Under the pieces are notes generated by a model that was given only the letters and a program-made list of their open reading frames with translations, was not told the origin of the DNA and did no database searches. Below, piece after piece: positions 53,067 through 62,291 of a stretch of DNA of 64,000 nt; positions within the stretch are counted from its first letter, which is position 1, and every line of letters starts with the position of its first letter. Source of the stretch: Pseudomonas sp. MUP55 (GTDB taxonomy: Bacteria > Pseudomonadota > Gammaproteobacteria > Pseudomonadales > Pseudomonadaceae); NCBI RefSeq assembly GCF_034043515.1, contig NZ_CP138214.1:248001-312000 (forward strand). The letters are read 5' to 3'. Made by a program: the position numbers and the translations under genes.

Positions 53067-54674
53067 CTACCAGACACCGATCTGCACGACCTTCTCCGCC
53101 TCCGGCTCCCCATAGCGAAACCATTGCCCGCGCACTTCAATCTCCGTGTGGCTGATGGTCGTGCGCCGCTTCAGCCCGCGCAGCCAGTCGAACAGATAAC
53201 CCAAGTGGGTCTCGCGCACCTGGGCATACGCCGGGTCGGCACCGAGGTCGTGCAGTTCCTGCGGATCGTTTTGCAGGTCGAACAGCTGCGGGCGGAAGCC
53301 GTCATACGCCAGGTATTTCCAGCGCTCGCTGCGCACCATGGTCATGCGGCAACGGTCGATCGGCTGGCCCAGGCGCTCGCGGGCCGGGGCCTGAAAGGCG
53401 TAGTCGTATTCGGCAATTGCATAGTCACGCCAAGGTATCTGCTCACCCTGCAGCAGCGGAATCAGCGAGCGGCCTTCCAGGCGGTGATCGGCGGCGGGCA
53501 GGCCCAGGGCGTCAAGGAAGGTCGGCAGCGCGTCGATGGTCTCCACCAGACGCTCGTCCACCGTGCCGCGGCTGATATCGGCACTGACGCGCGGGTCACG
53601 CACGATCAACGGGATCCCCACCGCAGGCTCTAGCAGAAACTCTTTCTCGCCGAGGAAGTGATCGCCCAGGAAGTCGCCGTGGTCGCTGGTGAACACAATC
53701 AGCGTGTCATCCCAGCGCCCATTGCTTTGCAGGAAATCAAACAGCCGCCCGAGCTGGTCGTCGATCTGTTTGATCAGCCCCATGTAGGTGGGAACCACCG
53801 TGAGCCGCACCTCGTCGCGAGAAAAATTCAGGCTCTCCTGGTGCTGACGAAACGCCTGGTACACCGGGTGATCGCTGGTCTGGCCCGGTTGAATTGGCGC
53901 CTGGATATGCTCGGCGCCATACAACGCGTGATACGGCGCCGGTGCGATGTAGGGCCAGTGCGGCTTGATGTAGGACAGGTGCAGGCACCAGGGTTGCTCG
54001 GCCTGCTCCTGGATAAAGTCGATGGCGCGGTCGGTGGTGTAGACCGTCTCCGAATGCTGCTCGGCTACCCGCGCCGGCAACCCGGCGTTGCGCATGTGCC
54101 AGCCGCTGAGCACTTCACCGTTTTCACCTTGTGCGGCGTTGGCCCATTCATGCCACGGGTTGCTGCCGCCGTAGCCCTGCTCGCGCAGGTAGTGGGTGTA
54201 GGGCGCCGACTCGCGTTTATCCGCGAACAGCGGGCTGTCGGGGTAGATGCCGTCGTGACGTAAGTAGGTGTCGAAGCCCACTTCATTCAGCGGCTCGGCC
54301 TGGGCGCTGTCAGGGTCGATGTTCAAGCGTTGCAGGGCGTCCAGATTCGGCGTGGCGTGGGTCTTGCCCACCAGCGCGGTGCGGATGCCGTGGGGGCGCA
54401 GGTAGTCGCCGATGGTCAGTTCTTCCAGCGGTAGCGGCACGGCATTCCACGCCACCTGATGGCTGCTGACATAACGCCCGGTGTACGCCGACATCCGCGA
54501 CGGCCCGCAGATGGTGCCCTGGGTATAGGCACGGCTGAAACGCACGCCGGCTGCGGCGAGGCGGTCGATATTGGGGGTGTGCAGATGCGCATGGCCATAG
54601 CACGACAGGTAATCGCGGCGTAGTTGATCGCACATGATGTACAGCACATTGCGCACAGGTTGGGATTTGGACAT
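53067..54674 (-). CDS. Type I sulfatase / phosphonate monoester hydrolase-like enzyme
   Basis: 535 residues, alkaline phosphatase superfamily. Metal ligands lie in YIMCDQLRRDY (Asp16) and FTSDHGDFLGDH (Asp331, His332). The formylglycine site is Cys56 in GTICGPSRMSAYTGRY, a C-x-P-S-R core. The Gly at +1 and the segments SYIKPHWPYIAPAPYHALY and GLIKQIDDQLGRLF resemble Rhizobium/Burkholderia phosphonate monoester hydrolases more than choline sulfatase. No signal peptide, so cytosolic. In this organosulfur cluster a sulfate-ester hydrolase role is most likely. The formylglycine modification must be made elsewhere. Confidence 0.88.
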   Translation of the reverse strand: MSKSQPVRNVLYIMCDQLRRDYLSCYGHAHLHTPNIDRLAAAGVRFSRAYTQGTICGPSRMSAYTGRYVSSHQVAWNAVPLPLEELTIGDYLRPHGIRTALVGKTHATPNLDALQRLNIDPDSAQAEPLNEVGFDTYLRHDGIYPDSPLFADKRESAPYTHYLREQGYGGSNPWHEWANAAQGENGEVLSGWHMRNAGLPARVAEQHSETVYTTDRAIDFIQEQAEQPWCLHLSYIKPHWPYIAPAPYHALYGAEHIQAPIQPGQTSDHPVYQAFRQHQESLNFSRDEVRLTVVPTYMGLIKQIDDQLGRLFDFLQSNGRWDDTLIVFTSDHGDFLGDHFLGEKEFLLEPAVGIPLIVRDPRVSADISRGTVDERLVETIDALPTFLDALGLPAADHRLEGRSLIPLLQGEQIPWRDYAIAEYDYAFQAPARERLGQPIDRCRMTMVRSERWKYLAYDGFRPQLFDLQNDPQELHDLGADPAYAQVRETHLGYLFDWLRGLKRRTTISHTEIEVRGQWFRYGEPEAEKVVQIGVW

Positions 54675-54786
54675 GAGGCTTCACCGAACGGAGGACAGGT
54701 GACGGTTTTCGCCGTTCGGATGGGCGCTGGCAAGTGCATTTGGGGTCTGGGTTTCATGCAGTGAATGCATGGGTGTTGATACCGAC

Positions 54787-54855
54787 GCCATCGGGGGCAA
54801 GCCCCCTCCCACACTTGAAATGCATTTCAAATGTGGGGGGGCTTGCCCTGATGCC
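54787..54855. repeat. REPIN 9, opposite orientation, slightly degenerate
   Basis: GCCATCGGGGGCAAGCCCCC then ATGTGGGGGGGCTTGCCCTG, CCCAC/GTGGG ends inward, with a palindromic TTGAAATGCATTTCAA spacer. Confidence 0.9.
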
Positions 54856-54880
54856 AGTCAGTTAAGCGAAAGTGGACAAC

Positions 54881-54979
54881 TGTAGGAGCGAGCTTGCTCG
54901 CGAAAAACGCCCAGGCGACGCGTTCATTCTGAATAAACGCGGGGAGTCTGAGTTCTTCGCGAGCAAGCTCGCTCCTACA
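54881..54979. repeat. REP pair of the GTAGGAGCGAGCTTGCTCGCG family
   Basis: TGTAGGAGCGAGCTTGCTCG and CGAGCAAGCTCGCTCCTACA face each other about 45 bases apart, like the pair at 27113-27212. Confidence 0.92.
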
Positions 54980-55048
54980 AAAAAGCCTTAACTGACTGGC
55001 ATTTCGCATGCGGTTACGGTTGGCTATTATAAATATGTGCAAGCTGTT

Positions 55049-55510
55049 TCATTGGGCGAAAGTCCTGATGTGAGCAGCCAGCTCAGCCAGCGCTTTATCA
55101 TCGGCCCTGGCCGCGTCATGGGAGGAAAGGTAGCCTTCGTAACGCTCAAAATATTTGTCCTGCCTTGAGCTGATTTTTTTGAATGCGCTGTCTTCCCCTG
55201 TGCCATGCATCGGAAACAACTTGGCGTGCAAATGATCCACGCCATACCCCTCCAGAATCATCCCCGTTCTAGCGACACCTGCCAGCGCGCTGTCGAGGAG
55301 CTGCGCAGTCTTCCTGGCCGCCACCACCAAGTCGCAAAGCACGCTATCGGACTGGGCAAACGCATAGCTGCCGTAATGAGTTTTGGGGATGACGACGCTA
55401 AAACCTGGCGTGTTAGGAAAAATGGAGAGGAAGGCCATATGGGTCTGGTCTTCCCACAGGAGATGGGAGGGAGCGGTACCGCGCGCAATGCTGCAAAAGA
55501 CACAGTCCAT
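55049..55510 (-). CDS. HIT-family nucleotide hydrolase/transferase
   Basis: 153 residues from the ATG at 55510 (GAGGTGA upstream). CVFCSIARGTAPSHLLWEDQ at the N-terminus and the histidine triad VDHLHAKLFPMH; the middle His of the classical HxHxHxx is present and the third is displaced (HLHAKLFPMH), so the triad is a variant. HIT enzymes act on nucleoside phosphoramidates or adenylylsulfate. Since some HIT proteins split adenosine phosphosulfate, a sulfur link is conceivable but unproven. Confidence 0.85.
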   Translation of the reverse strand: MDCVFCSIARGTAPSHLLWEDQTHMAFLSIFPNTPGFSVVIPKTHYGSYAFAQSDSVLCDLVVAARKTAQLLDSALAGVARTGMILEGYGVDHLHAKLFPMHGTGEDSAFKKISSRQDKYFERYEGYLSSHDAARADDKALAELAAHIRTFAQ

Positions 55511-55646
55511 CAAGCATTCACCTCGTTGTCTTCAAATATTGGGTGCTCTACCCGAGAGCAGCTGTACGCAATCGCGTTCCAATTTATTTAAAGATATGGA
55601 TATGAACGTTTCGGGTCGGTGTGAATTCAAGCCTGACTGTCTCCAT

Positions 55647-56591
55647 TCAAACCGCAATATTCTCCAAAGCGCAGGCGTCTTCGTCGCTTTCATCCACCTC
55701 CTTGATCTGCTCGATCATCGCCTCCGCCAGCGGCGACAATCGATACCCCGCTCGGCTGACGATGCCGTAGCGGGTGTAACGCTCCTCCAGGTTTTCGTCC
55801 AGGCCGTCGATCTTCAAGCACACCAATTCGCCCCGGGCCATTTGCAGTACGTCGCTGTTGGCGCTGACGATGCCGATGGCGTTCGAGCGCAGTACCACTC
55901 CTAGTAGGCCGTAGCCGTTTTCGCATTCGACGTTGGGCAGGTAATCCGGTCGGCCGCTGAGGTCGACGATGACTTTGCGCAGGTTCGGCGGGCGGATGGT
56001 GACGGCCAGCGGATAGCTCATCAGTTCGGCGGCGCTGACGCTGTCGCGGGCGGCGAGGGGGTGGCCGGTGCGGCAGCAGAAGTACCAGCGGCGTGGGCGC
56101 AGGCGATGGGTGTGATAGTCGGGGTTGGCTTCGAAGTGGCGGGTGTCGGCGACGAAGAATTCGAACTCTTCGCTGAGCAGGCGTTTGCTCAGGCTTTCCC
56201 AGTCGTCTACCTGGAACTGTACGCGGGCCTTGGGGTAGCGCCCGATAAAACTGCCGATGGCGCGGGGGATCAAACCGCCCGCCGGCGCCGGGCCGCAGCC
56301 AAAGCGCAGCTCTCCGGCTTCAAGGCCGTTGAACTGGCTGATTTCGTTCGCCAGTTGCTGCGCCCCGCTGACCAGGCGCCGCGCATGTTCGAGCAGCACC
56401 TGGCCCTGTTTGGTCGGCGCCAGGTCTTTGCGGCCGCGGTCCACCAACTGGCACCCGGCGCTGTGTTCCAGGGCCTGGATGCTGCGGCTGAAGGCCGATT
56501 GCGACAGGTTCACCGTCAACGCCGCCGCGACAAAACTGCGTTGTTCGGCGAGGGCGATGAAGTGGCGAAGTTGGCGCAGATCGATATGCAT
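55647..56591 (-). CDS. LysR-type regulator (SftR-like), next to the TonB receptor
   Basis: 314 residues starting MHIDLRQLRHFIALAEQRSF, with ALTVNLSQSAFSRSIQALEH and GELRFGCGPAPAGGLIPRAI. Clearly a paralogue of the regulator at 50936. Divergent from the TonB-dependent receptor gene; in P. putida S-313 SftR controls the receptor SftP, so either paralogue may be the true SftR. Confidence 0.88.
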   Translation of the reverse strand: MHIDLRQLRHFIALAEQRSFVAAALTVNLSQSAFSRSIQALEHSAGCQLVDRGRKDLAPTKQGQVLLEHARRLVSGAQQLANEISQFNGLEAGELRFGCGPAPAGGLIPRAIGSFIGRYPKARVQFQVDDWESLSKRLLSEEFEFFVADTRHFEANPDYHTHRLRPRRWYFCCRTGHPLAARDSVSAAELMSYPLAVTIRPPNLRKVIVDLSGRPDYLPNVECENGYGLLGVVLRSNAIGIVSANSDVLQMARGELVCLKIDGLDENLEERYTRYGIVSRAGYRLSPLAEAMIEQIKEVDESDEDACALENIAV

Positions 56592-56746
56592 TTTTCACAT
56601 CAAAAATATCCGGGAAATGCATTGGCTATGCATTAGGTCGACTCCTTATAAAGGCTATCTCTTATGCAGTAAATGTTCGTAAAAACATAAATAAATAACC
56701 TGAAGGAATATCGGTGGTTGGATATTTCGGGGTTTCGGAGCCGCTC
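56592..56746. promoter_or_regulatory. Divergent LysR-receptor control region
   Basis: ATGCAT boxes at 56617-56622 and 56628-56633, and a third across the LysR start codon (56586-56591), 31 bases from the first. AT-rich sequence follows towards the receptor start. Confidence 0.5.
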
Positions 56747-59085
56747 ATGAGTCTGTTCAAGCCCGCTGTACCTTGCTCTCCCCGGACGCTCAAGCGCCTG
56801 CCCCTGGCCATGTTGCTCGCCGGCAGCGCCAGTTGGACGCCCAGCCAAGCGGCCGAGCCGACACCTGCGGGCGAAAGCGCCAGTGGCCAGCTGGAAACCG
56901 TCACGGTGACTGCACGGCGGCGCACTGAAAGCGCCCAGGCGGTGCCGACGCCCATGAGCGTGGTTGGCGGCCAGGCGCTGGAGAGCCAGCGGGTGTACCG
57001 GATTCAGGATTTGCAGCAACTGGTGCCCAGCGTCAACGTCGCCTATATGCATGCACGCCAGTCCAGCGTGTCGATTCGCGGCCTGGGTAACAACCCGGCC
57101 AGCGATGGCCTGGAAGGCAGCGTGGGGCTGTACATCGACAACGTCTACCTGGGCCGCCCCGGCATGGCGGTGTTCGACCTCATGGACATCGAACAGCTTG
57201 AAGTGCTGCGCGGCCCGCAGGGCACCTTGTTTGGCAAGAACACCACGGCGGGGGTGATCAATATCAGCACCCGCGCGCCCAGTTTCACCCCGGAGCGCAG
57301 CATCGAAACCTCGCTGGGCGAGGACGGTTATTTCCAGACCAAGGGCACGATTTCCGGGCCGCTGACCGATGAACTGGCCGGGCGCTTTTCGGCCTATCGC
57401 ACGCGCAATGACGGCGACATCAAGAACGAGCACGACGGCCATGACCTCAATGGCGGTTCGCGCCAGGGCTTTCGCGGGCAACTGCTGTACAAGCCCAACG
57501 AGGCATTCAACCTGCGCTGGATCGGTGACTACAACGAGGAGGATTCCAGCGCCGGTACGCGGGTGCTCTACAGCACCGGGCCAACCATCAACGGCACCAA
57601 CCTCTACCAGTCCAGGGCCAATGCCGCGGGCGCGACGCTGGTCGACGGCACCCACCGCAAGGTCAATCTGGACAACGATCAACACGTCACGGTGTTCCAG
57701 GGCGGAACGTCGCTGGAGGCCAACTGGACCTTGCCCAGCGACTTCACCCTGACGTCGGTCAGCTCATACCGCTGGTGGAACTTCACCCCGCGCAACGATG
57801 ACGGGCTTAACGTGCCGGCCTCGTATAACGCCGGGGTCTCGGTGGAAGATAAACAGTGGTCCCAGGAATTCCGCCTGGCCTCACCCCAGGGTGGGTTCTT
57901 CGACTACGTGCTCGGCGCTTACTATTTCGGCTCCGACCTGGATAACAAGTCCTTCGCCTATTACGGCCCCAAGGCGGACATCTGGAACGGCACGCCGACC
58001 GGCGCGTTGAACAATGTCAGCAGCGTGGGCAACGGGCATATCCGCACCGACAGTTTTGCGTTGTTCGCCCAAGGCACCTGGCACCTGACTGAGCGGCTGG
58101 ATTTCACCGCCGGCCTGCGCGGCACCTATGAAGAAAAAAGTGCCTGGGTGACCCGCAATGCGCCGCTGGGTGGCGCTGCGGTCACTGGCGCTGCTGCCAC
58201 GGCGCGGCGCGGGCGTACCGGCGCGTATGACTCGGGGGATCTGACGCAGTACAGCGCGACACCGTCGGGGCTGCTCAACCTCAGTTATCACTTCAACGAC
58301 AACCTGCTGGGCTACGCGACGCTGTCCCACGGCGAGAAGTCCGGCGGCGTCAACCTGGCGGTGGGCTCGGCACCGACGGCGGGGGCCGACTCGCTGTTGA
58401 TCGGCACCGAGCGCGCCAACAACGCCGAGCTGGGTTTCAAGAGCACGCTGTGGGACCGACGCCTGCAGCTCAATGCCAACCTGTTCTGGACCCAGGTCAA
58501 CGGCTACCAGACCAACGCCTACGACCAGGACAACCGCGTGCAGTACCTGACCAACGCCGGCTCCGTGCGCTCACGCGGTGTGGAAGTGGAAAGTACGCTG
58601 GTGCCGATCAAGGGCCTGACGCTGAACCTCAACGGCTCGTTCAACGATGTGAGCTACCTGTCGTACAAGGACGCGCCATGCCCGCCGGAAGTCAGCCTGC
58701 GCCCGGATGCACCGGCACCTGTGACCTCACCGGGCATCAGGTGGTGGGCGCGTCGAAATGGATCGCCAACGCCAACGGCGAGTACAAGTGGAACCTGGAT
58801 AACGGCTTTGAACCCTACGTCACCGCCAGTTATGCCTTCCGCTCCAAGGCGGTGGGTACCGTGGAAGATTCCGACTTCGGGCAGATCCCCGCCTATGCGT
58901 TGGTCAACCTTTCCACCGGCCTGCGCGGCAACTACGAGCAGGGCCAGTGGGACGTGTCGTTGTGGCTGAAAAACGCCTTCGACAAGACCTACTACACCAC
59001 CCTCTGGACCGGCGGCAACGGCGGTTACGAAGGCCTGCTGGGCGCTCCGCGCACCCTAGGCGTGACCGGGCGCTACGACTTCTAG
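56747..59085 (+). pseudogene. TonB-dependent receptor (SftP-like), interrupted by a one-base frameshift
   Basis: Starts at the ATG 56747 (GGAG 6 bases upstream) with a signal peptide ending SQAAE and a TonB-box/plug start (LETVTVTARRR, VLRGPQGTLFGKNTTAG). The first frame is good until about 58717 (SYKDAPCPPEV), then degenerates and stops at 58969. The other frame supplies TCDLTGHQVVGASKWIANAN and the correct barrel end GLLGAPRTLGVTGRYDF at 59085. One missing base near 58718-58719 explains both. Repaired length is about 779 residues. It may be a sequencing error. Probable substrate: a sulfate ester. Confidence 0.88.
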
Positions 59086-60255
59086 CCCGGTGCGGTAGGT
59101 GGCCGGGCTGAACACCCGCGTCACCAGCAGCATCGCCACCACGGTCACTGTCAGTACGATCCAGGCGCTGACGAAGTTGCCGGTGAGTTCGCGCAGCCAG
59201 CCGGTCAGCCAGGGCGAAACCGCGTTGATCAAAAAGCCCACGCCTTGTACGAAGGCGGCCAGTTGGCCGGCCTGGCGTGGGTCGCGGTGATGGTCCAGGG
59301 TCAGCAGCAGGCTCAGGGCGAAGCACGCGCCCAGGCCGAAGCCGCACAAGGCCACCCACACATGAGGGAATTCCTGTGGCGCGATGATCAGGCCGAGGTA
59401 GCCGATGGTCTGCGCCAACAGGCTGATGCCCAGCAGCGGGCGCCGGTCGATCCCGCGTTGCGCCAGCACCGGCATCAGCAGCGCGGCGAGCACCTGGAAG
59501 ATAGTCATGAACGCCAGCAGCGAGCCGCTGGGCAGCACGCCCCAACCCAGTTGCTGATAGTAGGCAGGCAGCCACGCCACCATGCTCATGTAGCCGCAAT
59601 TGACCAAGCCGAAATACAGCGCCAGCAACCAGGCGCGGCGATTGCGCAGGCCTTTAAAGGCGGGGGCGACCTGCATGTTGCGGGCGGCCCCCAGCGGCAA
59701 CCATACCCACAGCAACAAGGCGCCCAGCGCCGGCAACAGCCACACCCCCAACCCCGCCTGCCATTGCTGGAAATGCGTCGCCACCACTGGGCTGAGCAGC
59801 GCCGCCAGCCCGCCGCCGGCCATCAGCGAGGCCGAATACACGCCCATCGCCACCGGTACGCGGTGATGAAATTCGCGCTTGATCATCGCCGGCACCAGCG
59901 CCTGGATCAGCGCCACGCCCGCGCCGCCGAGCAACGCGGTCACCAGCAGCGCCGACGCCTGGCCCAGCAGCCAGCGCGCCAGGCACGCCAGCAGAATCAT
60001 CATCAGGCCCAGGGCAATCCCGCGCCGTTCGCCCAGCCGCGCTTCCACACGCACGCCCACCAGCGCTACCAGGCCCATGCACACCACCGGCAGGCTGGTG
60101 AGCAGGGCGCTGCTCTGAAAACTCAGGCCGGTGGCCTGGCGAATCTCGCCAAGCAGCGGGCTGATGGAACTGAGGATCGGCCGCAGGTTGAGGCCGAGCA
60201 CCACCAGCAGGCCCCAGCCGGCCAGTCGTCCGGTGAATGGGGTGTTGAGCGTCAT
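59056..60255 (-). CDS. MFS transporter of the CynX/NimT type
   Basis: 399 residues, twelve membrane segments. LGLNLRPILSSISPLLGEIR at the N-terminus is the CynX-like opening, and SPLLGEIRQATGLSFQSSALL follows. Members export or import cyanate, nitroimidazole-like or other small anions. Its 3' end overlaps the receptor 3' end by 30 bases, convergent. A LysR gene is divergent from it, so that regulator likely controls it. Confidence 0.9.
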   Translation of the reverse strand: MTLNTPFTGRLAGWGLLVVLGLNLRPILSSISPLLGEIRQATGLSFQSSALLTSLPVVCMGLVALVGVRVEARLGERRGIALGLMMILLACLARWLLGQASALLVTALLGGAGVALIQALVPAMIKREFHHRVPVAMGVYSASLMAGGGLAALLSPVVATHFQQWQAGLGVWLLPALGALLLWVWLPLGAARNMQVAPAFKGLRNRRAWLLALYFGLVNCGYMSMVAWLPAYYQQLGWGVLPSGSLLAFMTIFQVLAALLMPVLAQRGIDRRPLLGISLLAQTIGYLGLIIAPQEFPHVWVALCGFGLGACFALSLLLTLDHHRDPRQAGQLAAFVQGVGFLINAVSPWLTGWLRELTGNFVSAWIVLTVTVVAMLLVTRVFSPATYRTGLEVVAPGHA

Positions 60256-60357
60256 ACAGGGTTTTCCGACTACGCAAATGAGCGGTGAGTATGGTCAGCT
60301 AGCGAGGTATTCTGAAATTAAATATAACCATGCCAGTCAGTGGCAAACGGAATGCTC

Positions 60358-61215
60358 ATGACCTTGTTCGATCCGCTGTTGTTGCGCAGTTTTGTCGCCG
60401 TGGTGGACTGCGGCAATTTCACCCGCGCCGCCGAACGCCTGCACCTGACCCAATCCACCGTCAGCCAGCAGATCCGCCGCCTGGAAGAAGCCGTGGCGTG
60501 CCGGCTGTTGGACCGCGACCAGCGCCGTGTGGTGGCGACGGTCGAAGGCGAGCGCCTGTTGGCGTATGCGCGCCGGATCCTCGCGTTGCATGAGGAAGCC
60601 GCCGACGTGTTGATCAACCAGCAGAGCGACGGCGTGTTGCGCCTCGGTGTGCCGGAAGATTTTGCCGCCGAGCGCCTGATGCCGTTGCTCTCGGCGTTCG
60701 TGGCGAGGTACCCGCGGGTACGCCTGGAAGTCGCCAGCGGGCTCGGTCCCGAACTGCAGCGCCAGTACCGCGGCGGTGAGTTCGATGTGCTGCTGGTCAA
60801 GCAGATGGGCGACAGCGACGACTGCGTGGCCTCGTGGCCGGAGCCGTTGTGCTGGGTCGACAGCCTGAGCACGCCAGTGCTGGGACGCGACCCGCTGCCG
60901 TTGGTGGCTTTTCCGGTGGGCGGGCTGTACCGCAATGACATGCTGCATCACCTGGAGCTGGGCGGTTGGCGCTGGCGTATCGGCTATTCCAGCGCCAGCC
61001 TGGCCAGCGTGTGCTCGGCGGTCGCGGCGGGGTTGGGCGTCAGCCTGTTGCCCGAACGCGTGGTGCAACCGGGGCATCGCATCCTGGGCGCCGACAGTGG
61101 TTTGCCGACGGTGCAGGGCGTGCGCCTGGCGTTGTACGGTCGCAATGGCTTGGGCGCCGCTGGGCAGACCCTGTTTGGCGAACTGCTTGCCTTGTGCGGT
61201 GCGAATCCGCCCTGA
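60358..61215 (+). CDS. LysR-type transcriptional regulator
   Basis: 285 residues from the ATG at 60358; ATG 60352 and GTG 60340 are in-frame alternatives. HTH FTRAAERLHLTQSTVSQQIR, followed by the effector domain GVLRLGVPEDFAAERLMPLL. Of a different subgroup from the two SftR-like proteins. It is divergent from the CynX-like transporter across about 100 bases. Confidence 0.9.
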   Translation: MTLFDPLLLRSFVAVVDCGNFTRAAERLHLTQSTVSQQIRRLEEAVACRLLDRDQRRVVATVEGERLLAYARRILALHEEAADVLINQQSDGVLRLGVPEDFAAERLMPLLSAFVARYPRVRLEVASGLGPELQRQYRGGEFDVLLVKQMGDSDDCVASWPEPLCWVDSLSTPVLGRDPLPLVAFPVGGLYRNDMLHHLELGGWRWRIGYSSASLASVCSAVAAGLGVSLLPERVVQPGHRILGADSGLPTVQGVRLALYGRNGLGAAGQTLFGELLALCGANPP

Positions 61216-61234
61216 GCCATGCCTTTGATGAATA

Positions 61235-61261
61235 TTTTGCATGCCGCAAAAGCATGCGAAA
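61235..61261. promoter_or_regulatory. Inverted repeat in the tonB upstream region
   Basis: TTTTGCATGCC and AGCATGCGAAA form a near-perfect 10-base dyad around CGCAAA, some 200 bases ahead of tonB. The regulator is unknown. Confidence 0.35.
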
Positions 61262-61456
61262 TCAGGCACTTCGCGCCAAGCCACGGAACACGTGGCGTTG
61301 ACGATCCAGGTCATTTCGTTTATTCGGTTTTGGTATATCCATAACTTTAAAGATTACTTTAAGAGATAAGCGTCTAGCCCCGATGATTCAGTCCTCGATG
61401 ACCTGCCACGCAGGCTTGTCGGTTTTTTGGATTTGAACACCGTAGGGAGTGAATCA

Positions 61457-62263
61457 ATGGGCAATGTCCAGACCGCTGCTCGTGCACCCGAGGCGCAGGG
61501 GCGCCTGGCACCGAGCGGTGAGTTGGTCGACCTTGGCCGGCCACATCGGGCGCCGTTGGGGCAATTGCGCCTGCAGCAGACCCCCAAGCGCTTTTCCAGC
61601 CGGCGCGAGGGCGTGCTGTTGGGCTTGCTGGTGTTGGCCTTGCACGGTGCGGTGATCTACTGGGTGAGCCAGAAGCCCACACCGGTGCTGCCAGTGGTGC
61701 CACCGGAAATTCCGCCGATGACCATCGAATTTTCCCGGCCGGCGCCGCCCGTGGTCGAGCCACCACCACCGGTGCCGCCGCCACCTCCGGTAGTCGAGCC
61801 GCCACCACCGGTGGTGGACGAACTGGCCGCCAAGCCGGCACCACCAAAACCAATTCCCAAGCCCAAACCCAAGCCTGTGCCCAAACCTGAGCCCAAGCCG
61901 GTACCCAAGGCGATTGAACAGCCGCCCGCGCCGCCTGTGCCTGCTGCCCCGGCACCGGTTGCACCTCCGGCGCCGGCCCCGGTAACGCCCGCTTCGGCCA
62001 ACGCCGCGTACCTGAAGAACCCGGCGCCGGAATACCCGTCACTGGCTCAGCGTCGCGGTTGGGAAGGCACGGTGTTGTTGCGGGTGCACGTACTGGCCAG
62101 CGGCAAGCCGGGTGAGATTCAGATCCAGAAAAGCAGCGGTCGCCAGCAGCTCGACGACGCCGCACTGGCCGCGGTGAAGCGTTGGAGCTTCGTACCGGCC
62201 AAGCAGGGTGAAGTGGCGCAGGACGGCTGGGTCAGCGTACCGATCGATTTCAAGATTCATTAA
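61457..62263 (+). CDS. tonB: TonB energy-transducing protein
   Basis: 268 residues from the ATG at 61457 (GGGAG upstream). An N-terminal cytosolic extension of ~50 residues, one membrane anchor (GVLLGLLVLALHGAVIYWV), a Pro-rich periplasmic spacer with PPPPV and KPKPKPVPKPEPKP blocks, and a C-terminal TonB domain (YPSLAQRRGWEGTVLLRVHV, LDDAALAAVKRWSFVPA). With ExbB and ExbD it drives TonB-dependent receptors. The gene order with exbB, exbD and a hydrolase equals the tonB2 locus of P. aeruginosa as I recall it. Confidence 0.95.
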   Translation: MGNVQTAARAPEAQGRLAPSGELVDLGRPHRAPLGQLRLQQTPKRFSSRREGVLLGLLVLALHGAVIYWVSQKPTPVLPVVPPEIPPMTIEFSRPAPPVVEPPPPVPPPPPVVEPPPPVVDELAAKPAPPKPIPKPKPKPVPKPEPKPVPKAIEQPPAPPVPAAPAPVAPPAPAPVTPASANAAYLKNPAPEYPSLAQRRGWEGTVLLRVHVLASGKPGEIQIQKSSGRQQLDDAALAAVKRWSFVPAKQGEVAQDGWVSVPIDFKIH

Positions 62264-62291
62264 TTATTCAGCGGCACAGAGGGAAAACATC

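Larger units (their letters stand above)
54675..55048. other. Intergenic region with two REP families
   Basis: A 374-base gap upstream of the sulfatase-like gene. It holds an ATGCAT box at 54765 (within CATGCAGTGAATGCATG), REPIN 9 (54787-54855) and a REP pair of the other family (54881-54979). No gene. Confidence 0.6.

Noticed and set aside
52882..53155. Short frames on both strands over 52882-53155
   Set aside because: Created by REPIN 8; peptides such as KCGRGLAPD recur wherever this repeat is translated.
61374..62165. 263-codon minus-strand frame opposite tonB
   Set aside because: Antisense of the proline-codon-rich spacer gives Gly/Val/Arg-rich noise.
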